Below are positions 9,865 through 19,483 of a stretch of 22,541 nucleotides of DNA, in pieces (position 1 is the first letter of the stretch; the number at the start of each line of letters is the position of its first letter). The notes under the pieces are model-generated. The model saw only the letters and a program-made list of their open reading frames with translations. It was not told the origin of the DNA and did not search any database. This DNA is from Gracilaria vermiculophylla (lineage: Eukaryota > Rhodophyta > Florideophyceae > Gracilariales > Gracilariaceae). The translations under genes were made by a program, and so were the position numbers. Location of the stretch: assembly GCA_019155205.2 (NCBI GenBank), contig JAHNZQ020000004.1, positions 1,694,158 to 1,716,698 on the forward strand. The letters are read 5' to 3'.

Positions 9865-10553
9865 GAGTCGCGGGAAGTCAAGGCAATCGGTGAATGTTCC
9901 TGTTCTGATTTGGGGGAGGATGAACGAACAGCATCAGGCAGCGAACGGTAACGTGGCAAACACGGTTGCTTGAAAAGCTGACAGAACAGAGCTGCCTACT
10001 CGAGAGGAATGCTTCTAAAAACGGGGCAAATAATGAGCCCAATAATGTCCTTCTGTCGGTTCGTCCTATGATGCTGTTTTCATTAAACTTGTGTACGGGC
10101 CTCGGCGAAACATCAGGAAGTCATCGACAACATCTGGATAGAAAATAGTGAGTGAAGGAAAATGGTGACGATCTTTTGGCATCTTTTTATTGTCGATCAT
10201 GCACGTGAGGAACAAAGCTGGTGTCTAAACGAGAACTGGACGCTTGGCGCTTGCAATGATAGACCTATTTCGTACCGGTGGAGAAGGTCGACAGAGACAA
10301 TGCAATTGTTCACAGTGTTTCGCAACATGCTGAGACTTAGCCGCAAGAGCAAGAGACCAGATGCATTTCTTCGGCATCAATTGCGATGTCATGAATGATA
10401 GAGATTTTCTTGGGTATCACGTACTTGTGGATCACAGCCCAAAATAATTCTTCTTCTCTGTTCTTTGCATCCTTAACTGAGAGGAATCATTCCACTACAT
10501 TTAGTGTTGAAGGTTTAAGTAAATTAGGTTTGGGGTTATGTACTTCGTAAAAC

Positions 10554-10595
10554 GGGGGGGGGGGATTATATTGTTGTCTACAATGTATTGTAGAC
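10554..10595. repeat. G11 tract followed by a 20-bp near-perfect palindrome
   Basis: Eleven G residues (10554-10564) are followed by GTCTACAAT-GT-ATTGTAGAC (10576-10595), 9-bp exact arms with a 2-nt centre. It lies about 170 bp beyond the stop codon of the gene at 10767-11663, just past its probable AATAAA signal. Confidence 0.6.
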
Positions 10596-10602
10596 GCAAA
10601 AT

Positions 10603-10608
10603 TTTATT
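10603..10608 (-). terminator. AATAAA polyadenylation signal of the 298-residue secreted protein
   Basis: The coding strand reads AATAAA about 160 nt after the TGA at 10767-10769. Two other minus-strand genes in this window have the same hexamer at nearly the same distance (12344-12349 and 20947-20952). Confidence 0.45.
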
Positions 10609-10766
10609 TCAAATCCGAGTTTAATAAGTGTTCTAGTGATATAATTAGCTTCTTTTTAGTTGACGAGATGTCGTTGTGCTTTAGACTTCTCTTGATATGT
10701 TAAGTTCCAGAAGCGCTTTTTGTTGAAACAGGAGAGGAGTTCATGGCCACGACATCAAAACAAGGA

Positions 10767-11663
10767 TCACATACTGAAAGGCATGGCTTGGAACAACTCT
10801 CCTTCCTCGCCAATATCATCTTCAAGAGGCTCCTCACTAGGGCCTGGCGCCTCAGAGGGTTCATCCATTGGTTCGGCGGACATTATCGGTTCTTCATTCA
10901 CCGCTAATTCTTCCTGTAAAGATTCCGCAGCAACTGGTGCAGCGAGAGCGATTGTAGGCGCAGGTGTTGCAACCACGATCGGAGATGTCTGCTTTCCTTC
11001 GTCGGATTTGGATTCCATCTCGTTCATGATATGCTTCCTGATATCAAGAGCAGACCTAGCACCATCCGAAACATCGTCAACTCGTTGTTCGGGAATAGGC
11101 GTCGGCGGAGCTGGTGTCAAAGCCGCTACTTCGTAATCTGGGGACGTCGGCGGTGATGGTATATCGGATGACACTTCGAAGCCAACGCAATCCTGAAGTG
11201 GACGACCTTCAAGTTCCATTTCGTGAAGAACAAGTCCCCCGGGTGATACCAGCTGCACAGAGTTCAGAGGTAATGCGATACATTTTCCGGCGAGAAAAGA
11301 ATAATCAGTGCCTGGAGATGGGTCATATCCGATAGCGGCGGCTCCGGAAGAGGTTGGGTAAGTGGTAAAGAAATTGGGAGCACATTGCTTAGATGACGGT
11401 CCGGAACGGCTAATGAGAGAGTAGTATGATGCACCAGATCGAACGAATGCCTCTCCACTAGACGTGACATGCACGGGACGACCTTCCAGGCAAATCGGAG
11501 GTGTGATGGGGCTTGATGGCGATGAGAGCAGCGAAAGCTTTGCTTTGCTACACAATTGAAAATCGCATGTTGGAGCACATGATTTAGAAATTGGGTGAGA
11601 GTGGATGGGCGTAAGAAGCAGAAAGAGGACAAGACCGACTAAAACAGCCGGGGACGCGAGCAT
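10767..11663 (-). CDS. Secreted cysteine-containing protein with acidic Pro/Glu tail; paralogue of the protein at 12489-13133
   Basis: 298 residues from the ATG at 11663, with an N-terminal signal peptide (hydrophobic residues about 5-20, likely cut after HS-H near 22). The mature core (about 25-165) has cysteines 29, 33 and 38 as C-x3-C-x-F-x2-C, then 58, 94, 128 and 159. Motifs shared with the paralogue are TPxIC, SGEA-x-V, FFxT, LAG(K/R)C(I/V)ALP and a closing DCVxFxV. Six cysteines match between the two proteins; Cys94 is extra here. Residues about 166-298 form a Pro/Glu/Ser/Ala-rich acidic tail, probably unstructured and 80 residues longer than in the paralogue. There is no second membrane segment or GPI signal. 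I recognise no family; a small disulphide-bonded extracellular domain on a disordered stalk is inferred, so a wall or matrix protein is possible. Confidence 0.75.
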   Translation of the reverse strand: MLASPAVLVGLVLFLLLTPIHSHPISKSCAPTCDFQLCSKAKLSLLSSPSSPITPPICLEGRPVHVTSSGEAFVRSGASYYSLISRSGPSSKQCAPNFFTTYPTSSGAAAIGYDPSPGTDYSFLAGKCIALPLNSVQLVSPGGLVLHEMELEGRPLQDCVGFEVSSDIPSPPTSPDYEVAALTPAPPTPIPEQRVDDVSDGARSALDIRKHIMNEMESKSDEGKQTSPIVVATPAPTIALAAPVAAESLQEELAVNEEPIMSAEPMDEPSEAPGPSEEPLEDDIGEEGELFQAMPFSM

Positions 11664-11691
11664 TATGATAAGTTTGGGTGTGTACGGGGTA

Positions 11692-11703
11692 GTAGTGATA
11701 CGA
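11692..11703 (-). promoter_or_regulatory. 12-bp element shared by both secreted paralogues
   Basis: The coding strand reads TCGTATCACTAC, ending 28 bp before the ATG at 11663. The identical 12-mer occurs 49 bp before the ATG of the paralogue (13183-13194). It could be a transcription-start element, a regulator site or a 5' leader motif; no TATA box is obvious upstream of this copy. Confidence 0.5.
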
Positions 11704-12343
11704 CTGTGATGTGTGCTGAGAACATTGTGACCGGTCGCTGAAGATTGAAAATGGACACAGTTTCAAATGTTGGGCTACTAAATGAATGGTTGTAAAGTCG
11801 TTTTTGTGGTCAAACCGTTATTTTTGGCGTGCTGTCAATAGCAAGCAGTTTTGTTCAATATGCGATGCTTTTAGATGGGGCAAATTGATTCAGTGTCAAA
11901 ATGTGTTGTACGAGGTGGAGGGCCCGTTGTAGTCTTTATGGATATCGAACAATAAGGGGCAAATGGTGGTTGTACGTAGGCGTTTGCTGTTTTAAGAGAC
12001 AACAAGGTAGAAAAAGTGACCGTGTCTCGTCAGTTGAGCACAGAACTAGAGTTCTGGTTCGTTGTTAGTGCAATAAAAAGGTAGTGTACAGTAAATTTGA
12101 AGGAGTAATGAGAATGAAAGGCAAAAGCGTGTCACGACGCAGATATCTATGTTCAATTGCTGGGGGCGAGAAGGTAACCTTACACAATTTAAAGTTGAAT
12201 CCGTAACAGCCATTTTAACAGACTAAAGCGTGCAGGCAAGAATGTGAAAACAAGATAACTGGAGGGCCGAAGAGTCCGACAGCAAAGTACGTTCGGGAAA
12301 TGCGCGACATAGAAAAAATGATGAACTGAGCCAAAACGTTCAT
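11704..12343. other. Intergenic stretch between the two secreted paralogues
   Basis: It contains the promoter region of the 298-residue gene and the distal 3' flank of its paralogue. Frames are short and without motifs. I see no TATA box or repeat worth calling. Confidence 0.5.
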
Positions 12344-12349
12344 TTTATT
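12344..12349 (-). terminator. AATAAA polyadenylation signal of the 214-residue secreted protein
   Basis: The coding strand reads AATAAA about 140 nt after the TAG at 12489-12491, a spacing similar to that of the paralogue. Confidence 0.45.
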
Positions 12350-12488
12350 TGAGAGTGACGAGCACAATATGAATACATTGATGTTTAAAGAGACAAACAC
12401 TTAGTAGTGAGTTATGATTAGTCACGGTGAAAGTTAGTCATTAATAGAAACTATGAAAAACAAGAGGCACTACAATGAAGATATCACT

Positions 12489-13133
12489 CTAAAACATGAT
12501 GGCACCCTCGAGCTCTTCTTCAGTGGAGGGCATAGGCTCTGCGCTCTCGACCATTTCTGGTTCAGTGGACGGCTCGAAGAAGCCGGAGATGTCCGGCAAG
12601 TCCGGGAAGCCACGCTCGTACCAGGCAGCAGTTCCAGTGCGACCCATACCTCTAACTCTAAAGGACACACAGTCTCTCTTTCTATTGGTGAGCTCAAGGT
12701 TTTCAATGACGTTTCCGCGGCGGTCCTCCAGCTTCTGAACGTGAGTGATAGGCAGGGCGACACAGCGGCCGGCCAAGGCTGCTTGCTCCTCAAACTGCAA
12801 CGTTTGGTGGCCGACGCCTGATGTTTGGGTGCGGCGAATAGTAAAGGTCTTGAAGAAGTGTCTGGCAATGCGAGCACGGCCGCCGTTGAGGGGGAAAGAG
12901 CTGATTGGAAGGTAGGATCCGCGCATCTCGACGTGGGCCTCTCCAGAGTTGGCGATTCCAACAGGGTATCGCTGGTGGCAGATGGCGGGGGTGAGAGCAA
13001 CGTCAATCTGGTCGGTACGGTTGTAGAGGGACATGGTTTCATAACGGTCGCAGAAGTGGAAGCGGCATGATTCAAGGCAGTTGGAGGCAGCCATCGCTAC
13101 GAGAGCGACGAGCACAGTGGCGCGGAGCATCAT
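12489..13133 (-). CDS. Secreted six-cysteine protein; paralogue of the protein at 10767-11663
   Basis: 214 residues from the first of two adjacent ATGs (13133 and 13130, the first with G at -3); the frame opens six codons earlier but without an ATG. A signal peptide covers about residues 1-17 (MMLRATVLVALVAMAAS). The mature domain has cysteines 19, 23 and 28 (C-x3-C-x-F-x2-C), then 52, 124 and 155. All six align with cysteines of the neighbour, as do TPAIC, SGEAHV, FFKT, LAGRCVALP and DCVSFRV. A possible N-glycosylation site (NRT) is at about 38-40. The C-terminal 35 residues are acidic and Pro/Glu-rich and end in AIMF, a short version of the neighbour's tail. Both genes lie on the same strand 0.8 kb apart, so a tandem duplication followed by strong divergence is likely. 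Family and function are unknown to me; an extracellular location is the only safe inference. Confidence 0.78.
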   Translation of the reverse strand: MMLRATVLVALVAMAASNCLESCRFHFCDRYETMSLYNRTDQIDVALTPAICHQRYPVGIANSGEAHVEMRGSYLPISSFPLNGGRARIARHFFKTFTIRRTQTSGVGHQTLQFEEQAALAGRCVALPITHVQKLEDRRGNVIENLELTNRKRDCVSFRVRGMGRTGTAAWYERGFPDLPDISGFFEPSTEPEMVESAEPMPSTEEELEGAIMF

Positions 13134-13182
13134 GACGAAAAAGAGACACACACGAGAGATAATCTCAACCGTGCTTCAAATG

Positions 13183-13194
13183 GTAGTGATACGA
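13183..13194 (-). promoter_or_regulatory. Second copy of the shared 12-bp element
   Basis: TCGTATCACTAC on the coding strand, ending 49 bp before the ATG at 13133 and about 40 bp downstream of the TATA-like box at 13231-13238. That places it near or just after the expected transcription start. Confidence 0.5.
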
Positions 13195-13230
13195 TTGGGA
13201 GGGAGAAGTCAGCGGCGACGAGCCGCATGG

Positions 13231-13238
13231 CTTTATGT
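13231..13238 (-). promoter_or_regulatory. TATA-like box of the 214-residue secreted protein
   Basis: The coding strand reads ACATAAAG about 98 bp upstream of the ATG. A start site 25-35 bp downstream would fall near 13200, giving a leader of about 70 nt. Confidence 0.35.
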
Positions 13239-13712
13239 AGCGGCATTCTAGAGGTGCCGCGGGGAGCGGAGGGGAGGGGGGTGGCGGCGGCCCGACAGTA
13301 AATTGATGGCCCTTCGAAGTCCACACCCCACGCCACGCGGGGCTCGCACCGCGCCACATCGCGCTCGCTTTACACTGTCACATCACCGAAAGCTCTGACG
13401 GAGTGGCACCGCGCGTCCCGAAGACGGAAGCACCGCCTCTGGGCCATGCGTCCGTCGCACACAAAGTTGCAGTGCTCGTTCTCCGCGCCGTCTGCGCAGA
13501 GAGGCCGCCACAGAAGTCCCCATGTCCCACGAATAAAACAACCTTAGATTCTTAGCCTCTCCCCCCATCCTACGAGTGTCAATTTTCTTTTCTCGTTCCT
13601 GCAAACCGCTGATGTCCCCTGCTGCTCATGCGGAGCTGCATTGCTCTGCCCATCGCCCAGAAGACGATTCTCAGTGAAAGCAGCAGTCTTGCATCCGCCT
13701 GCGTCGTTTGCT

Positions 13713-13719
13713 TATAAAT
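13713..13719 (+). promoter_or_regulatory. TATA box on the + strand with small frames downstream
   Basis: TATAAAT is the best TATA match in the window. ATG frames follow at 13756-13884 (42 codons) and 13872-13955 (27 codons, beginning MRSMMASSAWSQF), overlapping by 13 bases. Neither peptide is recognised. The site faces away from the secreted-protein gene at 12489-13133, so it could drive a short transcript, a spliced gene with a small first exon, or nothing. Confidence 0.3.
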
Positions 13720-16088
13720 GGCCCAGCGCAAGACCCTCTTTTAGGGTGCTGCGCTATGCCTGTCGTCACCTCGTTCATCTCTCCCACCATCTCATATATG
13801 CTCTTAGGTGCAAATCATTCTGCCCGAAAATACAGCGTCGAAAATATCTGTCCCCTGTCTTCGCTCCAGACATGCGGTCCATGATGGCTTCCAGCGCTTG
13901 GTCCCAATTCAACCGCGTGGTCACCCCCCGCGCTCGCGAATACTTTCACAATTAGTTACAAACACCTTTACTAAAGCTGGCTTGTTTGTAAGAAATAAAA
14001 TGAAATTAAACTGTTCGTATTGGGGGAGAACTCCATTCGCAAGTAGAACACGAGAAAATACGGTGTGAGTCTCGAGGCTGCAGTACAAGCTACAGCGCTA
14101 TCAAGTCGCCGCGACAAGCCACGATGGATAGTCCCCGTGCTGGGAAAAATTTCAAGCGAAGCGCAGAAGAATGTTTATTTAATCTCATGAGTAGATGAGA
14201 AAAATGGAGTGCTCATTACATGCTGTTGCGATCAGGCATACGATCTTGAGAAATGGTTACAGCCTCTTTCCTTCGCAGTCAATTTCCTTTATGCCACGTT
14301 TTGCCCATCGGTATTCTGGAAGTGATCTGTGGACGTCAGGTATTGACCTCATGTTTCATATGCATCATTTGTTGCAAACGAAATGCTTAAATTCAGAGCC
14401 AGAAAGTTCATCAACTTCAGGAACAACAAAAACAGTTTATTGCACCATACACTTCGTAGCTTGATAAATCATGTGTAAAAGGCTTCAGATACACTGATGG
14501 CAAGAATTAATCTTAGATAGACTTCTTTAAGGCCGCCTGTGCTACAAAAACGTTGCTCACTCTACTTTAATTGTGTTGTAACTGAGTTGCAGCGGTCTTT
14601 GGTATAGAAAATGATTGCCACCGCAAATCATAAAGTTTCGGAGAACGATGATGTGCTACACAAATATCTTTCCTCTCGTTTATACAACCGCGCCCCTTAT
14701 CATTGCACAGAAACCACTGCAAAACTATGCATATATCAAGGCCATAAATTTACAACTTCGTCTCTTTTTTAGGTCAATAAAAGTGCGTTGAGAAACATTA
14801 TTGGCTCAGCATAGCAAGATACCCATGATATTTGCCCATAATAAAAGAATATCAGGACATTAAGCATGGTCTGCACGTTTTGCAAAAAGAGCAAATATTT
14901 GTCCATGCTTACCTAACCAGCAATGAAAGAAATGCATATATCTCCTTCTTGACAAAACTGTCTTGGAAGGTCAGGATAAAATAATTATGGAAAACCAGCA
15001 CAAATGTTTTCAGATAAATGTACATACTCGGCGATATCTTGAACATTCTCCTGCTTTTTGATTTCAAATACAAACAATTGGTATCTTTGCCATGGAATTG
15101 TTTTCTTTTATGAACCATTTCATACACATGTCATATATTTAGGATCGTTTGAAAAAAAAGCATGTACGTTTCGGGTATTTTCAGAGGGAGAAAATTTTGA
15201 ATTGCTCACTTGTTTTTACAAAAAATTTCTATTAAAATATAAGGAAGGAAATAAAATTCGTGGTCTGGTGAGTGGAGCTGGCAGTACATGGACGACGATT
15301 TCGTCATGGATGGCTCCACAGGGCTTCATGAGTGCGCCTCTGGAGACAACAAACCCAAACAGCGCTGAAAGGTGTGGCACAGGGTTTGGATGTAAACTCC
15401 CGCGCCTCCACCGAGGACTGCAGCGACAATACAACGACGCCCCTAGAAGGCTTGCCAGACACAATCCTCGCGGTTCACCTCCTGGAGTTGTGCAGACACG
15501 GCAGCGTTGGCTGTACGTTACACTGAGCTAATCAGATCAGTGCCGGTCACATGCGCACCGTTGATCGGCGGACAGTGCGCTGTCGCGTTGTGGAAAAAAA
15601 TGGGTCGCAAAAAAAAGTGAGCTGCACGTCCACGGTGGCGCTTGGCGACTGTCATTGCTGTACACGAATTGTTCTCGAGTGGAAGGGCGGCTGCAATGGC
15701 TGCTGTAATCGAACGACAGACCAGCGTCAGCTCAATTGCATCGAGCAGCAATGAAGGCCAAATTCTGTCTGCCCGAGGAGCACAACCGAAGCGCCGCGGA
15801 TTCCAAATGATGTGCACCTCACTGCGAATCGGTTTTTTTTTTCTTTTCGACGCGTGGCTTACAATGTTCTGGTGCAGAAAACAAACCAAAAATCGCGGTG
15901 ATCGCTCTCTGCCTCGGAAACTGTGTCACGTGCGCCATTCCCGAATTCGCACACAACACGACAAAATACCTTTTTTGGTTTCAATTACAAATTAGAAGCA
16001 AGTGTGGCCCACGTTCTGAGCTCCGGCACGCAACCGTCCTCCCCGCAATTCGACTGAAATAAACTAAATCGCCTTTCATCAACAACCC

Positions 16089-16112
16089 CTAGCTAGCTAG
16101 CTAGCTAGCTAG
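16089..16112. repeat. (CTAG)6 microsatellite
   Basis: Six perfect CTAG units. Each unit is itself a palindrome, so the whole 24 bp is self-complementary and can form a cruciform. Confidence 0.9.
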
Positions 16113-16137
16113 TGTTTACCAGCTCGGAGATCTGGCC

Positions 16138-16205
16138 TCACCAAAAGCCATGTGTTTGGGAGACGCTTTCGGTAAAGTTTTGTTAACTTCACTAAAAGCC
16201 ATGTG
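16138..16205 (+). repeat. 17-bp direct repeat, 51 bp apart
   Basis: TCACCAAAAGCCATGTG at 16138-16154 recurs as TCACTAAAAGCCATGTG at 16189-16205 (16 of 17), just downstream of the CTAG microsatellite. No gene is nearby. Confidence 0.5.
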
Positions 16206-17815
16206 GTGTCCATAACGAACATTTTGCAGCTGGAAATATTCAAAATGTTAAATGAAATACAAAAACATGCAGATTTAAACACTAAATCCTGTGTAACGGC
16301 AAAATACCAAAAATCCAAAGCTTGCTTACCACAAGTATCGACGAGATAGTAAGTAGTTTTAGAAGAATCATTAGTAATGAAGTGAAGCAAGTATCTTCAT
16401 TGCTCCAGCTACATGAAACGGAACAGAGGATTGAGAAACTGCATAACTTGGTTAATGCCGATCAAGAAGAAAGCAGATACGACGTAGTAAACAAGTGCTG
16501 AAGTAATCCTATCTTCTTTTGCTGTTGTAGAGCTCCTGCAATATTTGTCTCAAATGAGGCTAAATGGGCTCATATGAGGCCAATCGTCGTGTAGACACTA
16601 GTGCCTACACTTTCACTTCTTCCTCGTATCATTGCAACATCCGCGTCAGCACAACTCTTCCCTTGTTGAGGTTTCTCATACGTTCTGCTTCAAAAACAGA
16701 CCACACCCGTTCGCAGTTGTACTTTTTTCTTTACAACCAGAACCAGAGAGAACCTCTGTGGCAAACCAAAACTACATCTTTCATAAGCGAGAAGAGCTGA
16801 ATGAAATTGGGCGCACTTATCGCCATACGGCTTTGCGTACTTTATGGAAAATGCTGCTAACACTTTGATGTTAAAGCCAAAGCATTCATGCTTGTTTCGT
16901 TTGTTTAAGAGTATCCTTTTTGAGATGCTCCAGTAATCTTTGTGATGATCAAAAAGCTGATAGATGTTGAATAAGTGTTTGAGTGTTGTTGTATGATGAG
17001 TGTGTCAGACACGCTGCTCAAGGTTTATTCGAATGCGATTTTGCCGTTGTTTTTGGCAAGGTGGATGAACTTCTTCATAACTTCCCAGATGGTTTTCAAA
17101 GTGTACAAAATGAAGGCTTAGAATCTTTTAATGGCACTGAAGCAATTTTTTGACATAACACATGGGTAATAAGCAAGCGATTACACTTTTAATTTTACAA
17201 AGTCGTCAGGCTCAACAGCTCATTCGAATAAGGTGCCGAACGGTCACCCTTTGAACTTTTCTGTTCTCCGACATCTGGGGGCATCTCAAAATCCCAGTAA
17301 TGACCAAAGAATGAGTTGCGATGGCAAACGAAAGCAGAAGGAGAGCATCATTGAGAGGCACTGCATCAATGTGGCGTAAGAGTGCGCGGTGCGCTCATTG
17401 ATTCTGAGTCATCGTCAGGTTCTGTGCCAAGGACACGCTGAAGCCCATTGAGTTCGAAATCGCTTTAACCGCCTGCATTGCACCTACCATATTTACCATA
17501 CCAGTTGCATGTCTCTGCTCCTCTTAGAAAAGACAACTTTCACCAATAACCACTCCTAGACAGGGTTTTCCCGAAAGAGATGAGGCGCGAACGGTGCAGA
17601 ACGGGGCAGTTATTCTTTCAATTGGTTTTTTAGCAGGCGCAATGGCCTGCGCGCTGCGTTCAGGACAAGTGGAGCGCAGCTGCACCCAATCTGCGTGCAT
17701 CTCCCGTGCTCCTCCTCCCCGCCGTGATGCATGCGCTCCCGTGACTCTGCTGCCACTTCCACAAAAACACGCGTCACCGCACCGTTATTCGGCGCCCCGT
17801 CTTGTATCCTGCTTG

Positions 17816-17845
17816 CATCGCATCGCATCGCATCGCATCGCATCG
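17816..17845. repeat. (CATCG)6 microsatellite
   Basis: Six perfect pentanucleotide units, about 85 bp beyond the stop codon of the CRTAC1-like gene at 17929, so probably in its 3' untranslated or flanking region. Confidence 0.9.
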
Positions 17846-17928
17846 CCTCTCGCCACGCTCGACGACACCGCGTCCGGAAGCAGCACTTGCTCGCAGCCTT
17901 TATGTACACCAGTTAATAAAATAAATAA

Positions 17929-19440
17929 CTACGCGCTCAAAACGCCCACCAATACCGTCCGCCCGTGCTCGACGTTTCTCACCTCTTCCACCTTCCCATT
18001 GGTGTATCGCACCGTCACCGAGTCCACCGTGGTCCGCTGCCCGAGCCCAAAGTGCAGAGTCTCCATATACGAATGAGAAACCGAGTCGCCCGGCGACCCC
18101 ACGCGTCTCGTGATTGTGAGGTTGCCCGACTTGACCACCACAACGGCGTTTAGTGGAGTGCAACTTCTATCGGACGGGTTGCCCACTCTCACGTGCAAGT
18201 AGTTGCCACCGCCGCTCATGTTATTATTGAACACGCGGAAGTACCCCCCGAGCGACACGTCATCGTGGTCGCCCTCGCTCATGATGAGGTCCACCTTGCC
18301 GTCCATGTCGTAGTCCACCGCCACCGCCATGTCGCCACGCGTGTCTGCCGCGTGCGACGTGAGCCAGTCCACGCGCCTGAAAGTTCCGTTGCCGTTGTTG
18401 AGCAGCACATAGTCGGTGCCCTGGTACTGGGTGACGTGCAGGTCGATCCAGCCGTCGTTGTTGAAGTCGCCGGTGGTGACACCGCGAGACTTGGTTGCGC
18501 GAGGAATGCCAGCCTGCTCACTGACGTCGACGTATTTGCCGTCGCGGTTCTCCAGCAGGATGTCGTGGTACACGGTGTCGGGCATCCAAAAGCCAATTCT
18601 GTCTCTGGCGAGGTACAGGTCAAAGTCACCGTCGCCGTCAAAGTCGATCTCCGCCACCGCCACGACGCCCTCGCGCGCCATGCCTGGCGGCAGCACGCGG
18701 CTGGAAATATCGACCATGTTGAACGGGGCGGTGAGCTTCCACACGGTGAACAGGTAGTAGCTCAGCACCTCCATGACGCCGTCGTTGTCGATGTCGGTGA
18801 CAACGGCCAGTGGGTTTCGAGTCCACTCGAAGCCGCCGTTGAGCGTTCTGTTGGCGAATTTCATGTTGCCCACGTTCTCGTACGCGAACTGATGGATGCC
18901 TTCGTTCGCCCAGGCATTGGTGTAGATGACGTCGGGCCAGTACGGGTGGGCGCCCATGGAGAGGTCGAGGTACACGGCGGTGCGGCCGCGGCCGCCGCGG
19001 GCGGTGATGGCGGCCTGCTGTGTGACCTGGCGGATGGAGCGGTCGTAAGGGTTAACCTCGAACATGAGCGGATGCGCCGGGTTGAGGCCGTAGTTGCCGC
19101 CCACGGACAGGGTGAAGCGCATTGTGCGGTGCCATGGGGACACGGGGAAGGCGGAAAAGCCGTGCGAGTCATGGAAGATGCCCCATTGAGGCTTTCCGAA
19201 GCGGCCGTTGCCTAGGTTGTAGTATAGCTCGGTGAAGGTGGAGTCGTGGTGACAGAAGAGCAGGTCGGGGAGGCCATCGCGGTCGAGATCGACGACGGCA
19301 GGGGATCCGTACTTTTTAACCTTTCCCGAGCGAAGATCGAGGCCGGCGGCGACGGTGACGTCGCGGAAGGACGGAGTCTGCGCGAGGGCGGCGGAGGCCA
19401 GCGACAGGAGAAGGAGAGCCAGGAGGCAGAGATTCGTCAT
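17929..19440 (-). CDS. Secreted CRTAC1-like protein: FG-GAP/VCBS repeats plus ASPIC/UnbV domain
   Basis: 503 residues from the ATG at 19440 to a TAG; single exon. The signal peptide is residues 1-20 (MTNLCLLALLLLSLASAALA). The mature protein begins SFRDVT, the usual opening of CRTAC/ASPIC family proteins. Calcium-binding FG-GAP/VCBS loops of the D-x-(D/N)-x-D-G-x-x-(D/E) type lie at about 51-59, 216-224, 266-274, 325-333 and 376-384, as in seven-bladed integrin-alpha-like propellers. The ASPIC/UnbV module follows at about 413-500, with the RRVGSPG and LHFGLG motifs typical of that domain. There is no membrane anchor. The family is mostly extracellular and adhesive or matrix-associated; exact function here is unknown. 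It is the downstream member of a tandem pair with the gene ending at 21109. Very high GC at third positions creates long open frames on the opposite strand. Confidence 0.93.
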   Translation of the reverse strand: MTNLCLLALLLLSLASAALAQTPSFRDVTVAAGLDLRSGKVKKYGSPAVVDLDRDGLPDLLFCHHDSTFTELYYNLGNGRFGKPQWGIFHDSHGFSAFPVSPWHRTMRFTLSVGGNYGLNPAHPLMFEVNPYDRSIRQVTQQAAITARGGRGRTAVYLDLSMGAHPYWPDVIYTNAWANEGIHQFAYENVGNMKFANRTLNGGFEWTRNPLAVVTDIDNDGVMEVLSYYLFTVWKLTAPFNMVDISSRVLPPGMAREGVVAVAEIDFDGDGDFDLYLARDRIGFWMPDTVYHDILLENRDGKYVDVSEQAGIPRATKSRGVTTGDFNNDGWIDLHVTQYQGTDYVLLNNGNGTFRRVDWLTSHAADTRGDMAVAVDYDMDGKVDLIMSEGDHDDVSLGGYFRVFNNNMSGGGNYLHVRVGNPSDRSCTPLNAVVVVKSGNLTITRRVGSPGDSVSHSYMETLHFGLGQRTTVDSVTVRYTNGKVEEVRNVEHGRTVLVGVLSA

Positions 19441-19483
19441 GAGGAGGGGGTGCGGGGATGAAGAGATGCTGGGCGGTGCGGGT

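Larger units (their letters stand above)
9865..10766. other. Intergenic stretch between two minus-strand genes
   Basis: It holds the upstream flank of the coiled-coil gene and the 3' flank of the secreted-protein gene that ends at 10767. A 78-codon + strand frame at 10162-10398 begins with ATG but has no motif, signal peptide or detectable promoter, and I do not call it. Also present are a G run and palindrome (10554-10595) and an AATAAA signal (10603-10608). Confidence 0.5.
13239..17815. other. Long geneless stretch with scattered small repeats
   Basis: About 4.6 kb without a frame I can support. 13239-14100 is GC-rich and contains a clear TATA box on the + strand. 14100-15260 is AT-rich. 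15260-15800 is GC-richer with overlapping frames of 60-157 codons whose first codons are mostly TTG or GTG and which lack motifs. 16100-17590 is mixed; some short runs read as protein-like (for example + strand around 17015-17150) but are broken by stops within 50 codons. A decayed transposon or gene could lie here; I cannot identify one. Confidence 0.5.

Noticed and set aside
10162..10398. A 78-codon + strand frame starting with ATG
   Set aside because: No recognisable domain, signal peptide or promoter; length is within chance.
12470..13075. A 201-codon minus-strand frame overlapping the 214-residue secreted protein
   Set aside because: It is a shifted reading of the same DNA without a signal peptide or motifs; the chosen frame aligns with its paralogue.
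15332..15526. A short + strand frame with a peptide (LEGLPDTILAVHLL) slightly like an F-box start
   Set aside because: No ATG start, only 64 codons, and the resemblance is a few residues.
15058..15531. A 157-codon + strand frame
   Set aside because: First codon is TTG, composition changes abruptly part-way, no motif is visible, and overlapping frames are equally open.
17015..17150. A protein-like + strand run that might be a decayed transposase
   Set aside because: It is broken by stops within 50 codons, with no catalytic motif or terminal inverted repeats.
18193..19215. A 340-codon + strand open frame antisense to the CRTAC1-like gene
   Set aside because: It starts with GTG, reads as Val/His/Ala-rich monotony, and results from the GC-rich third positions of the real gene on the other strand.
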